Positions 1 through 6,713 of a stretch of 19,861 nucleotides of DNA are shown piece by piece. The position numbers were made by a program, and so were the translations under genes. The first letter of the stretch is position 1; the number at the start of each line of letters is the position of its first letter. The notes beneath the pieces are model-generated. The model was not told the origin of the DNA and ran no database searches. It was given only the letters and a program-made list of their open reading frames with translations. Source of the DNA: JAGLQA01 sp023135565 (GTDB lineage Bacteria > Acidobacteriota > Aminicenantia > UBA2199); assembly GCA_030639305.1 (NCBI GenBank), contig DAOWCY010000129.1:1-19861 (forward strand), in the 5' to 3' direction.

Positions 1-267
1 ACCGCCAATAGGTTTCAATCCTTGTTTTAATGGAAGTACCACTTAAAGTCGAGAAAAGAGCAGCAAATACCGGGTACCTTACCGGTTTCAATCCTTGTTT
101 TAATGGAAGTACCACTTAAAGGTGATGTCATGACTATTATAGATGTTTCCAACAGGCGTTTCAATCCTTGTTTTAATGGAAGTACCACTTAAAGACTATG
201 GCCTGGGGCTTACAGTGGGCGTCCGATTTCGTTTCAATCCTTGTTTTAATGGAAGTACCACTTAAAG
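1..267 (-). CRISPR. CRISPR array, leader-proximal end, four repeats visible
   Basis: Four identical 37-bp repeats lie at 12-48, 85-121, 158-194 and 231-267. They begin GTTTCAATCCTTG and end CCACTTAAAG on the plus strand. The spacers at 49-84, 122-157 and 195-230 are unrelated and each exactly 36 bp; positions 1-11 are a partial spacer, so the array continues beyond the left edge. Read on the minus strand, each repeat ends in ATTGAAAC, the usual 8-nt 5' handle of type I/III crRNAs. This places transcription leftwards and the leader to the right of 267, so 231-267 would be the youngest repeat. No cas gene is in the window, so the subtype cannot be assigned; repeats of this look are common in type I-B and III loci. 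Confidence 0.97.
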
Positions 268-560
268 AGCACTTTCGGAACTTCGACTGATATATAGGGC
301 GTAAAGCTTAATTTTTGAAACGACTTTTATGCTCATTTTTTGACCTAAAACCGCCTTTTTTTGGCCTTTTTTAGCCATTTTGCGCTCGTTTTTTTGCCCG
401 AAAACCTTTATATATCGGCCATTTAGAAGAGTCAACCTTTCTTTCTTCCAGAAATTGTACATAAGAAAATAAATTGTCAAAGATATTGAAAGACCAAACT
501 GGCCCATTTAAGCAGCGAAATCTAAGTATACACCTTAAAAAAGTTAATTTCAAGCCTTTA
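268..560 (-). promoter_or_regulatory. Probable CRISPR leader (AT-rich, non-coding)
   Basis: This AT-rich stretch directly abuts the repeat inferred to be leader-proximal. It has many T-runs on the plus strand (A-runs in the direction of transcription) and no convincing gene: the minus-strand frame across 262-507 runs into the CRISPR repeat and has no ribosome binding site. A weak minus-strand -10-like TATATA lies near 291-296. The leader assignment rests on repeat polarity and position; its exact length is not visible. Confidence 0.6.
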
Positions 561-609
561 TAAAAATTTTTCGCCCGGCTCCCCGATCAGGCAGCACGCC
601 CCCACCAAC

Positions 610-627
610 CGGGTAAAATTTTACCCG
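610..627. repeat. Perfect 18-bp palindrome
   Basis: CGGGTAAAA followed immediately by TTTTACCCG is a perfect 9+9 palindrome with no loop. It lies between the CRISPR leader and the ATPase remnant. A gapless palindrome fits a dimeric protein binding site better than an RNA hairpin. No function is assigned. Confidence 0.6.
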
Positions 628-653
628 CTGCCGGAAGTCAAAATTAACTTGCT

Positions 654-675
654 GGAAGTTTCCCGGATAACTTCC
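654..675. repeat. Inverted repeat, 7-bp arms
   Basis: GGAAGTT (654-660) and AACTTCC (669-675) are perfect inverted arms around an 8-nt centre (TCCCGGAT). It sits 27 bp downstream of the 610-627 palindrome and about 35 bp upstream of the ATPase remnant. It could be an operator or a short hairpin; nothing decides between them. Confidence 0.4.
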
Positions 676-712
676 CAAAACAGGGTAATATAATATTATC
701 AAGCATCTTACT

Positions 713-1000
713 GTGTGTGTAAGTGTGTTACCTAAAGAAGGTATGCGAGCGATCCTCAGCAGCCTATCTAACGACGCCGCGGATTACCTGGACGATTCAT
801 ACCTGCTGGACAAATGGCCGCAAATTCTTAAAAAAAACGGCCCTTTTTCCGCTCTCCAGGTGGCACTTCAACAGTGGATAAAACACAGCGATAAATCGGT
901 AGTGCTCTTTTTCGATGAGGTGGACGCATTAGTCGGAGACACCTTGATCTCCCTGCTGCGGCAACTGCGCAGCGGCTATACCAAATGCATTGGGTTATGA
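713..1000 (+). pseudogene. Internal fragment of a P-loop ATPase (Walker B region only)
   Basis: The frame encodes about 95 residues and contains an unmistakable Walker B segment, SVVLFFDEVDALVGD, followed by TLISLLRQLRSGY. In the family of standalone bacterial ATPases that carries this block, a Walker A region precedes it and a C-terminal half follows it; both are missing. The fragment starts at a GTG with no ribosome binding site, within a GT-rich run. It leaves recognisable coding sequence at the GY dipeptide near 983, after which only TKCIGL and a stop follow. It is most likely a decayed remnant bounded by two rearrangement points. A functional small protein is possible but unlikely without the nucleotide-binding loop. 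Confidence 0.75.
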
Positions 1001-1023
1001 AGCCTGTTTTAAAATGAAAGTGG

Positions 1024-1059
1024 CCCGGGAGCGTAGTAAAACCATCACTACGCGCCGGG
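1024..1059. other. Stem-loop between remnants
   Basis: CCCGG (1024-1028) and GCGTAGT (1031-1037) pair with ACTACGC (1047-1053) and CCGGG (1055-1059), leaving a 2-by-1 internal bulge and a 9-nt loop (AAAACCATC). On the minus strand it lies at the end of the proposed integrase tail and is followed by a modest T-rich stretch (CACTTTCATTTT), so it may have been that gene's terminator. It lacks a proper U-tract on the plus strand. Confidence 0.5.
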
Positions 1060-1137
1060 ACTGTAAAATTTCGTTTCCCCTGATTTGGTGTCCATATGGT
1101 GTCCATTCAATACGGATTTGAACCAATTTTTGACGAT
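1048..1137 (-). pseudogene. Possible C-terminal tail of a tyrosine integrase (remnant)
   Basis: One minus-strand frame, open for only 29 codons, reads ...WFKSV then LNGHHMDTKSGETKFYSPGA and a stop. It resembles the short polar tail (NGHxMDT) often seen at the end of site-specific tyrosine recombinases. An in-frame stop just upstream cuts it off from any catalytic domain. The neighbouring frame is also open here, so the frame choice is uncertain. This is a tentative call made from recall of a tail motif. Confidence 0.25.
1086..1106. repeat. Short direct repeat, two copies one helical turn apart
   Basis: TGGTGTCCAT occurs at 1086-1095 and again at 1097-1106, an 11-bp period. It may be a binding-site pair or simply the repetitive coding of the possible integrase tail. 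The rest of the gap up to the permease gene (1138-1351) is AT-rich and shows no gene, riboswitch or clear promoter to me. Confidence 0.4.
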
Positions 1138-1364
1138 TTATATCATTATATAGAAAAATCGAAAAATGACGGAAATCACAATATAAAGCGGGTTTTAGAG
1201 CTATAAAAAGTTTTTGTCGGGGTTGAAAAAAAGAGCCGTTTGTGATATAAAAAAATATGGAAATTTGGGACAAACTCCTAAGCATTTTTGTTTTTTTATT
1301 TCTTGATATTCCAATATTTCAATATCCCATTCCGGGAAACAAAATCAATAAAGGAGGTTAAACT

Positions 1365-2654
1365 ATGAACCAAGAAACATCGGGAACCTTTCTGGGGGCA
1401 AAGGCAAAATACTCCACTGAGATCACTGCCGGTATTACGACTTTTTTAACCATGGCCTATATCATCTTTGTGAACGCGGACATCCTGAGCGTAACCGGCA
1501 TGGACAAAACCGGACTAATTACCGTTACCTGCCTGGTCTCAGGGCTGGTAACTATCGCCACCGGCCTGATTACCAATTCGCCTATCGCCATGGCGCCGGG
1601 CATGGGACTGAACGGTTTTTTTGCCTATACCTTAGTGCTGAACCAAAAAATTAGCTGGCAGGTGGCTTTGGGTATCGTTTTCCTATCCGGGATCATATTC
1701 CTCCTGCTCACCGTCACCGGGCTGAGAAAAAAAATCGTAACAGCCATCCCCAAAGAGTTATTGAGCGCCATCGCAGTGGGCATCGGTGTTTTTATCGCTT
1801 TTATGGGGCTGCAAAAATTAGGGCTTGTAATCGACGATGAAGCCACGCTGGTGAAATCCGGCGCTTTAACCAAAACCGTACTCATCGGCCTAACCGGGCT
1901 GTTGACCATGGTGGTTTTAGAGATCAAAAAAATAAAAGGCTCCCTGATGATCGGGATATTCTTTGCTACTATATTGGCGATAATTTTCGGCGAAGCAGCC
2001 TTGCCCGGTAAAGTCATATCCCTGCAGACCAATATCGGGGAGATTTTCGGCAAGCTCGACATTACCGGCGCTTTGAAGATCAGTTTGACTGCGCCTATTT
2101 TTACCATGTTGTTTATAGATCTTTTCGACACCATCGGTTCTTTATTGGGTCTGACCCAGCAAATACAAATGATCGACAAAGAGGCCAGGCTACCCAACTT
2201 AAACAAGCTTTTTGCCATAGACGCCACCGCTTCTGTTTTTGGGGCGGTCTGCGGCACCTCCACCACTACTACTTACATCGAATCCGCCTCCGGTATTGCC
2301 GGCGGCGGCCGTACGGGGTTAACCTCGGTAGTGACCGGCGTTTTGTTTATCCTGGCCATATTATTTATTCCAATATTTGCCGTGGTGCCATCATTTGCCA
2401 CAGCCCCCGCCCTGATTATGGTGGGACTTTTTATGATGAAAAACATCGTCAATATCGACTTCAAAGACCTGGAAATCGGTTTTCCTTCGTTTATTATTAT
2501 ATTGATGATCGCTTTGAGTTACAGTATCAGCACCGGGCTGGCCTTTGGGTTCCTGTCTTACTCGCTGATCAAAATCTTCAAAGGCAAGATCAAAGAGATG
2601 AAGCCCGCCTTGTGGGTAATTAATATCTTGTGTATCCTGTTTTTCGTCTTGTAG
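1365..2654 (+). CDS. NCS2/AzgA-family purine (guanine/hypoxanthine) permease
   Basis: This 429-aa integral membrane protein is a likely proton-coupled importer of guanine, hypoxanthine or adenine across the cytoplasmic membrane. Family signatures are clear: the N-terminal TTFLTMAYIIFVN (about 25-37), NSPIAMAPGMGLNGFFAYT (71-89), a mid-protein FIDLFDTIGSLLG (about 251-263) and CGTSTTTTYIESASGI (about 297-312), which resemble the substrate-binding repeats of AzgA/PbuG-type carriers. Hydrophobic segments cover most of the length, and the size matches the family (about 430-450 aa). The start is fixed by a strong AAGGAGG 7 nt before the ATG. It stands alone and converges with the minus-strand locus A; the purine riboswitch often found before such genes was not recognisable upstream. 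The exact purine cannot be told from the sequence. Confidence 0.93.
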   Translation: MNQETSGTFLGAKAKYSTEITAGITTFLTMAYIIFVNADILSVTGMDKTGLITVTCLVSGLVTIATGLITNSPIAMAPGMGLNGFFAYTLVLNQKISWQVALGIVFLSGIIFLLLTVTGLRKKIVTAIPKELLSAIAVGIGVFIAFMGLQKLGLVIDDEATLVKSGALTKTVLIGLTGLLTMVVLEIKKIKGSLMIGIFFATILAIIFGEAALPGKVISLQTNIGEIFGKLDITGALKISLTAPIFTMLFIDLFDTIGSLLGLTQQIQMIDKEARLPNLNKLFAIDATASVFGAVCGTSTTTTYIESASGIAGGGRTGLTSVVTGVLFILAILFIPIFAVVPSFATAPALIMVGLFMMKNIVNIDFKDLEIGFPSFIIILMIALSYSISTGLAFGFLSYSLIKIFKGKIKEMKPALWVINILCILFFVL

Positions 2655-2749
2655 GAATAATATCGAAAGCTCTATCCCTGCCGTTATCGCACTAACTGGA
2701 AAAACCGGGAGCATTGCTACGTTCCGCCTCAGGTAAAAAATAGACTTTC

Positions 2750-2843
2750 TTACACTCTTAGATTTATACCCCCTCCCTGCCGCCAATTCGTTATAAAACC
2801 AACTTGCTCTAAAACTTCTTGATCAACTTCTTTAATTGTGGAT
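2750..2843 (-). pseudogene. Possible coding remnant downstream of locus A
   Basis: Just past the stop of the 251-aa gene, the +1 frame continues open for about 30 codons, including ALESTIKEVDQEVLEQVGFI, then a stop at 2750-2752. The codons are strongly G-initial (GAA, GTT, GAT, GAG, GGT), as in real coding DNA. It has no start of its own. It may be the leftover end of a displaced gene or a frame-shifted tail. I do not recognise a family. The rest of 2655-2843 holds no clear terminator. Confidence 0.22.
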
Positions 2844-3599
2844 TCAAGAGCTATAAAATCTAATAGATTCCAACAGGTTATACAAAGACTCTTTTTTCTG
2901 AGCAGTTCCTTTTTTCCGGTAGAGATCGAGGCTTTTTAATATATATTCTTGCGCTTCCTTGTAACTGTCAAGTGTGTAATACAATTCGCCCAATTCATGG
3001 TACAATAAAGCCTTTAGATCGTCTTCAAGAACCGGGTTATCCTTTAAATAATTTAAAATCTCATCGATTCGTATTCGTTTTCTTTCTTCCACACCGTCTT
3101 TTTTGCCTTTAACCCGGTCCTCAATCACGGTATCAAACTGCTGTTCCGGTAGTTCGAAATTAAAAACCCCGGAACGCCATGCCCACATGTCCGCCGCATT
3201 TAAGGCAAAATCTTTGACATCTTCGGGCAGCATCCACAGGATAATAGAAACCCGGTTTTCCCCGGCTATCTTTCCCCTGTGATAATTTAATCCTTTAAAA
3301 AACACAGGCCATGTATCTTTATAAAACCGTTCTCCATTATTTACTATATGGATCACAGGGAACCTTTTACTTAAAGAACCGATATGATTTTCAAATGCAG
3401 CGAATCCGGGAAAACTTTTTTTCCTGATTTCCAATGTGATACTTTCACCAAAAACTCGATCTATTTCCCCTATCAACCTATCCCTGTATTTAACGTCATT
3501 AAAAGCCGCAATTAAAAGAGAAAACCGCTTCCCCAGGGAGATAGCTTTTTTTAAATTCTCAAGTTGTTCTTTTTGGGAATTATATATTACCTGCTGCAT
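2844..3599 (-). CDS. Locus A partner: WxWRSG-type domain protein with C-terminal TPR
   Basis: This soluble protein of 251 aa has no signal peptide or membrane segment. Residues 10-150 form an alpha/beta domain ending in ADMWAWRSGVFNFELP (136-151). The same domain, with APDFWSWRSAFFEF, opens the 600-aa protein of locus B, and the order of blocks matches (NLKKAI..., a hydrophobic strand with IVNNGE, GLNYHRG, SIILWMLPE, then the WxWRSG motif). It has no Walker A. Residues 197-231 (LLYHELGELYYTLDSYKEAQ onward) fit one tetratricopeptide repeat. The ATG lies 20 nt inside the end of the upstream NTPase gene with GGTGG just before it, so translation is probably coupled. I know similar WSWRSGVFEF domains from NTPase-, TPR- and WD40-containing bacterial proteins of proposed signalling or conflict function; the actual role here is unknown. 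Confidence 0.8.
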   Translation of the reverse strand: MQQVIYNSQKEQLENLKKAISLGKRFSLLIAAFNDVKYRDRLIGEIDRVFGESITLEIRKKSFPGFAAFENHIGSLSKRFPVIHIVNNGERFYKDTWPVFFKGLNYHRGKIAGENRVSIILWMLPEDVKDFALNAADMWAWRSGVFNFELPEQQFDTVIEDRVKGKKDGVEERKRIRIDEILNYLKDNPVLEDDLKALLYHELGELYYTLDSYKEAQEYILKSLDLYRKKGTAQKKESLYNLLESIRFYSS

Positions 3600-4926
3600 T
3601 TTTCCACCTTTTATAACCTTCTAACCGACGGATAACAGGATGTGATCGCCACCATCCGCTGTTATATTCCAGGATCGCCAGGTTATAAAGCAGCCGGCGT
3701 ATTTGTTCCGACTTTTCACCATCATATTCATCCTGATCGATTTTATACAGGATTTCGTAATCGTCGATATTAAGAAACCTCCTGTAATCCATTGCCAGGT
3801 TGTGAACGGCTTTTTCTACATCAGCCTCCGTAAAACATTCCATATTGGATTTTTGCAGGGCATACAATAATAATCTCAATAAATCCCTCGGATTCCCGCC
3901 GGAATTTTCGATTAATAAATCAACGATTTCTTCAGACTCGAATAATTTTTTGTCCGCCCGCATATATAAGATTTCTCTCAATACCCGGTAACCCTCACTG
4001 TACTTAACCATCGGCTTCTCTTTGGAGTCGATTTTAATCATCGGCAGGATAAAATGGTTGAACAACTGCTGGACTTGATTCCCCTCATAGAGGAGATGAA
4101 TAGGAGCACAGTAGATAAAGTTGGCCTCTATTTGCTGCAATTGATAGACATCTTTTATAAAAAATCTTTTACTATCTTCATCACCCAATCGATCCGTGCC
4201 ATCGATAATAAAAATTAGTTTTTTCCCTTTCCCTTCTTTTTTTAACGCGCTTTCCGCTGCCGCAATTAACTGGTTGAACGCAAAAGCAAATTCAGAAAAG
4301 CTGTTTTTCACCACCTGCCGAATCTCCTCTCTATAAGTGGCCCCGGTTTTTATTTTATTTGTTAATTTTGCCGATAATTTAGCAAGGAAAGGAATGCCGA
4401 CCCCCATTTCCGCCTCTGCATTTACCTCCATAGAGAAGTCCTTTAGCCTTTCACTATTAAGGATTCTCTCAGAGAACCATTGATCGAGATTTTTTAGAAA
4501 CACCTTGTCCACTTTCGCCCCGGTATCATTCAACTTTTTTAGTAAATTATTAGCCAGGGCCAGCAGTAGATCAGGGTAAACTAAATTATTGATATCCAGT
4601 TCCTCTAAGGAATCGAAAAAAACGACAAAAAAAAGTTTATCCCGGTGTAAATACCTTGAAAGCCGCCGCAGTTCGGTACTCTTACCACATCCCCTATGGC
4701 CGCAGAATAGGTTATACGATTTTTCCCTGGGAGTTCTCAGTTCTCCTCGTTTAAAATCAACGCCAAGAGTATTAAACAAACCAGTAAAGCTGAATTCGCC
4801 CCTTCCCTTTTCCGTATCCACATACCTGGGATCATTGTCATCCAGGGGAATATCAAAATCTATATTTGCATTTACATGCCACATATCCCGGGGCGGTTGA
4901 AAAACTTTTTTTTTAGTTTTTGCCAT
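3580..4926 (-). CDS. Locus A NTPase: STAND/AAA-like ATPase with C-terminal winged helix
   Basis: The likely start is the ATG at 4926 (MAKTKKK, 448 aa): AAGGAG sits 7 nt before it, while the upstream in-frame ATG has no such site. An N-terminal leader with DIPLDDNDPRYVD (about 25-37) precedes a P-loop domain: Walker A GHRGCGKST (76-84), an Ala/Gly-rich hairpin insert (about 168-195), Walker B-like FIIDGTDRL (239-247, DxxDR), IYCAP (271-275) and sensor-2-like GGNPRDLLRL (343-352). A C-terminal winged-helix segment (about 405-440, LLYNLAILEYNSGWWRSHPV) follows. All motifs needed for ATP binding and hydrolysis are present. It is homologous to the 439-aa and 600-aa proteins of locus B and overlaps its partner gene. 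The fold suggests a regulated switch; no effector domain is fused. Confidence 0.85.
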   Translation of the reverse strand: MAKTKKKVFQPPRDMWHVNANIDFDIPLDDNDPRYVDTEKGRGEFSFTGLFNTLGVDFKRGELRTPREKSYNLFCGHRGCGKSTELRRLSRYLHRDKLFFVVFFDSLEELDINNLVYPDLLLALANNLLKKLNDTGAKVDKVFLKNLDQWFSERILNSERLKDFSMEVNAEAEMGVGIPFLAKLSAKLTNKIKTGATYREEIRQVVKNSFSEFAFAFNQLIAAAESALKKEGKGKKLIFIIDGTDRLGDEDSKRFFIKDVYQLQQIEANFIYCAPIHLLYEGNQVQQLFNHFILPMIKIDSKEKPMVKYSEGYRVLREILYMRADKKLFESEEIVDLLIENSGGNPRDLLRLLLYALQKSNMECFTEADVEKAVHNLAMDYRRFLNIDDYEILYKIDQDEYDGEKSEQIRRLLYNLAILEYNSGWWRSHPVIRRLEGYKRWKNAAGNI

Positions 4927-4950
4927 TTTATTACTCCTTGCTAATCTACT

Positions 4951-4979
4951 TTTATACACCATTCTAAAAAAAAAGTAAA
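4951..4979 (-). promoter_or_regulatory. Probable sigma70-type promoter of locus A
   Basis: On the minus strand, TTTACT (4974-4979) and TATAAA (4951-4956) are separated by 17 bp. The spacer includes a T8 run. Transcription would start near 4944, about 18 nt before the start codon chosen from the AAGGAG site, which supports the shorter N-terminus. The rest of the gap to the DUF4143 gene (4980-5071) shows no clear terminator. Confidence 0.5.
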
Positions 4980-5071
4980 CTCAATTATCGGCCAAATTAA
5001 AAAAATTAAAGCAAAATCGGGGACCGCGGGCAAAAATATGGAAAACCGGCCCGATATACCACAGCGGTAGA

Positions 5072-6283
5072 TCAATATAACAAGCCGAAAAGCCATAAAG
5101 GGATGATATGATGGGAACCGATCTCGATGCCGTCCTTGACTAAGAATTCACCTGCCGATAAATCCACCTGCTTCGCCTTTTTCGACCTGCCGCCCACTTC
5201 AAACACATACTTCTCATCTACGATAAAATCAGCCCGGCTGCTGCCGAAAATTCTATGCTTATGCTTCACCTGGTTAAGAAAAAAAGCCTCCCTTACAGTG
5301 CCGATCTCATATTCGAAACCGGCAGTCCTATGAGTCAAATAAATCAAATTACTGTTCTCAAGGTATATCTTCAAAGGTTTCCGCACAATCTTCTTTCCAG
5401 CCGTCCCTGAATAGAGCAAATTAAAGATCCCGGCCTTTTCTAAGTATTCGATAAATAGGTACAGGGTTTCCCGCGAAGTTTTCAAATCACTGCTCAAACC
5501 ATCGATATTAAGCTGGAAAGGAAAAGACGAAGCAACCACGTATATTAACCTCTTTAGTAACGGAATAGATGAAACTTTGATGTTGAAAACAGAAGGGATA
5601 TCCTCATACAAAATCTTTTCTACGGCATTATTCAATTTATTATAATAGTTCGCTTCTTTACTGCTTTCGATAAAATAGGGATAGTAGCCTTTTTTCAGGT
5701 ACTCTTGAAAATACTTTAGAACTTCAACCTCTCCTGCGAGATCGTTGGCAGCGGTGACGTGATCCTCGACTATATCATGCAATTCAAGCGAAGTGAGGGA
5801 AACCTGCCCGGAGATTCCCAGGTACTCCCGGAAAGAAAGCCCCTTAAGATTATATATCACAGCCCGTCTCGAAAGATCGGCTTTCCCTTTTACAATATCC
5901 AACATCGAACTCCCGGAGAAAACAATATGATTCGAAGGAAACGAATCGTAAATATTTTTAAGTTCCTGGGCCCAATTGGGATATTTATGGATTTCATCGA
6001 CCAAAAGCGTTTTCCCGCCGTATCTGAAAAAATATTCCGCAATACTAAACAACCCCTCTGAAATAACATAAATATTATCCGCCGAAATATAAAGGCACTC
6101 TTTCGGTGAAGAAAAATTTTTCTTATAGTGTTGAAGCAATAACGTGGTTTTGCCTGTACCTCTTGCCCCGACAATCCCGATTAACCGCTCACTAAAATCT
6201 ATCTCAGTCATTAAATAGCGCTGAAAACTCAAAGAGATTGACTTTTCAACCTCCTTCTGAATATTAAAAAAACGTTCTATCAT
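5072..6283 (-). CDS. AAA_14 ATPase with DUF4143 C-terminal domain
   Basis: This 403-aa protein is a common, mobile type of prokaryotic P-loop ATPase of unknown substrate. Visible motifs: Walker A GARGTGKTT (39-47), Walker B LLVDEIHK (93-100), sensor-1-like FSGSS (122-126), a basic ADLSRRA segment (135-141) and GLSFREYL (148-155), all typical of AAA_14. A helical and winged-helix middle leads to a C-terminal DUF4143 region whose ADFIVDEKYVFEVGG (351-365) has the D...ExG layout of the PD-(D/E)XK nuclease fold, so an inactive or weak nuclease-like domain is likely. AGGAG lies 11 nt before the ATG. Length is normal and the frame intact. The gene has its own promoter, covered by the 33-bp palindrome array upstream, and lies 145 bp upstream of locus A on the same strand. 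Confidence 0.9.
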   Translation of the reverse strand: MIERFFNIQKEVEKSISLSFQRYLMTEIDFSERLIGIVGARGTGKTTLLLQHYKKNFSSPKECLYISADNIYVISEGLFSIAEYFFRYGGKTLLVDEIHKYPNWAQELKNIYDSFPSNHIVFSGSSMLDIVKGKADLSRRAVIYNLKGLSFREYLGISGQVSLTSLELHDIVEDHVTAANDLAGEVEVLKYFQEYLKKGYYPYFIESSKEANYYNKLNNAVEKILYEDIPSVFNIKVSSIPLLKRLIYVVASSFPFQLNIDGLSSDLKTSRETLYLFIEYLEKAGIFNLLYSGTAGKKIVRKPLKIYLENSNLIYLTHRTAGFEYEIGTVREAFFLNQVKHKHRIFGSSRADFIVDEKYVFEVGGRSKKAKQVDLSAGEFLVKDGIEIGSHHIIPLWLFGLLY

Positions 6284-6323
6284 TTTTTTTTATACTCCTG
6301 AAAATTTCCCGGGTTTTTAGTTT

Positions 6324-6541
6324 TTAACCGGGTACATATTACAGTTTTCTTTTCTTTTTGTCAAGTACACTTTGCATTTTTTGGTTTTTTTGTCAGGTGT
6401 ACCTTACAAATTTTGCCCAATTTTGTAAAGTGTAACTTACAATTTTCAGTCGTTTTTGTAAGGTGTACTTTACAAATTTAGCCTGATTTTGTAAAGTGTA
6501 ACTTACAATTTTCGGTCGTTTTTGTAAGGTGTACCTTACAA
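6324..6541. repeat. Array of seven 20-bp palindromes with a 33-bp period (operator-like)
   Basis: Units begin at 6324 (degenerate), 6358 (degenerate), 6390, 6423, 6456, 6489 and 6522, giving steps of 34, 32, 33, 33, 33 and 33 bp. The best unit (6522-6541) is TTGTAAGGTGTACCTTACAA, self-complementary except for the central two bases. From 6390 on, units alternate between a G-type core (AAGGTGTACC) and an A-type core (AAAGTGTAAC), so 6423-6475 and 6489-6541 are near-identical copies 66 bp apart. The two degenerate units coincide with the -10 and -35 boxes of the minus-strand DUF4143 gene promoter. This layout suggests cooperative binding of a regulator to one face of the helix; the regulator is unknown. 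Confidence 0.92.
6336..6364 (-). promoter_or_regulatory. Strong promoter of the DUF4143 ATPase gene
   Basis: On the minus strand a perfect TTGACA (6359-6364) and TAATAT (6336-6341) are separated by exactly 17 bp. Transcription would start near 6329, giving a leader of about 46 nt that includes the AGGAG site. Both boxes lie inside degenerate units of the palindrome array, so a protein bound there would compete with RNA polymerase. Confidence 0.75.
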
Positions 6542-6631
6542 TTTTTAGTAAAACTCAACGACCATACACCCCTACTTTGTGGGGCATGGTGGTAAAAATG
6601 GAACCGGGATAATTTTTTAGGGCTGTCAGGC

Positions 6632-6660
6632 TTGATTTTTGCGGTTATGTGTGATAACTT
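6632..6660 (+). promoter_or_regulatory. Weak candidate promoter for the gcv-gly operon
   Basis: TTGATT (6632-6637) and TAACTT (6655-6660) have a 17-bp spacer and lie 54 bp before gcvT. The -10 match is poor. No glycine riboswitch core was recognised between 6549 and 6713. A short CCCC/GGGG hairpin occurs at about 6567-6582 without a T-run. Confidence 0.28.
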
Positions 6661-6713
6661 AATTCTTAATTGATAAAATTTAAAACAAAACCGGATTCAA
6701 ATGGAGACCAGGT

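Noticed and set aside
262..507. 81-aa minus-strand frame across the leader
   Set aside because: It ends inside a CRISPR repeat, is low in complexity and has no ribosome binding site; better explained as leader.
1081..1145. tRNA 3' end on the minus strand (TTCAAATCC and terminal ACCA-like bases)
   Set aside because: The T-stem pairs at only about three of five positions and no anticodon or D arm is visible upstream; an att-site remnant cannot be excluded but is not supported.
1138..1351. Possible purine riboswitch before the permease gene
   Set aside because: TATAAA and TATGG-like words are present, but the conserved loop sequences and the pairing of a purine aptamer were not found.
1625..2266. 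213-aa minus-strand frame inside the permease gene
   Set aside because: Mirror of a strongly supported NCS2 permease; composition reflects the complementary strand of hydrophobic codons.
6549..6713. Possible glycine riboswitch before gcvT
   Set aside because: No tandem GGAGAG-type aptamer core or CCGAAGG-type element is visible.
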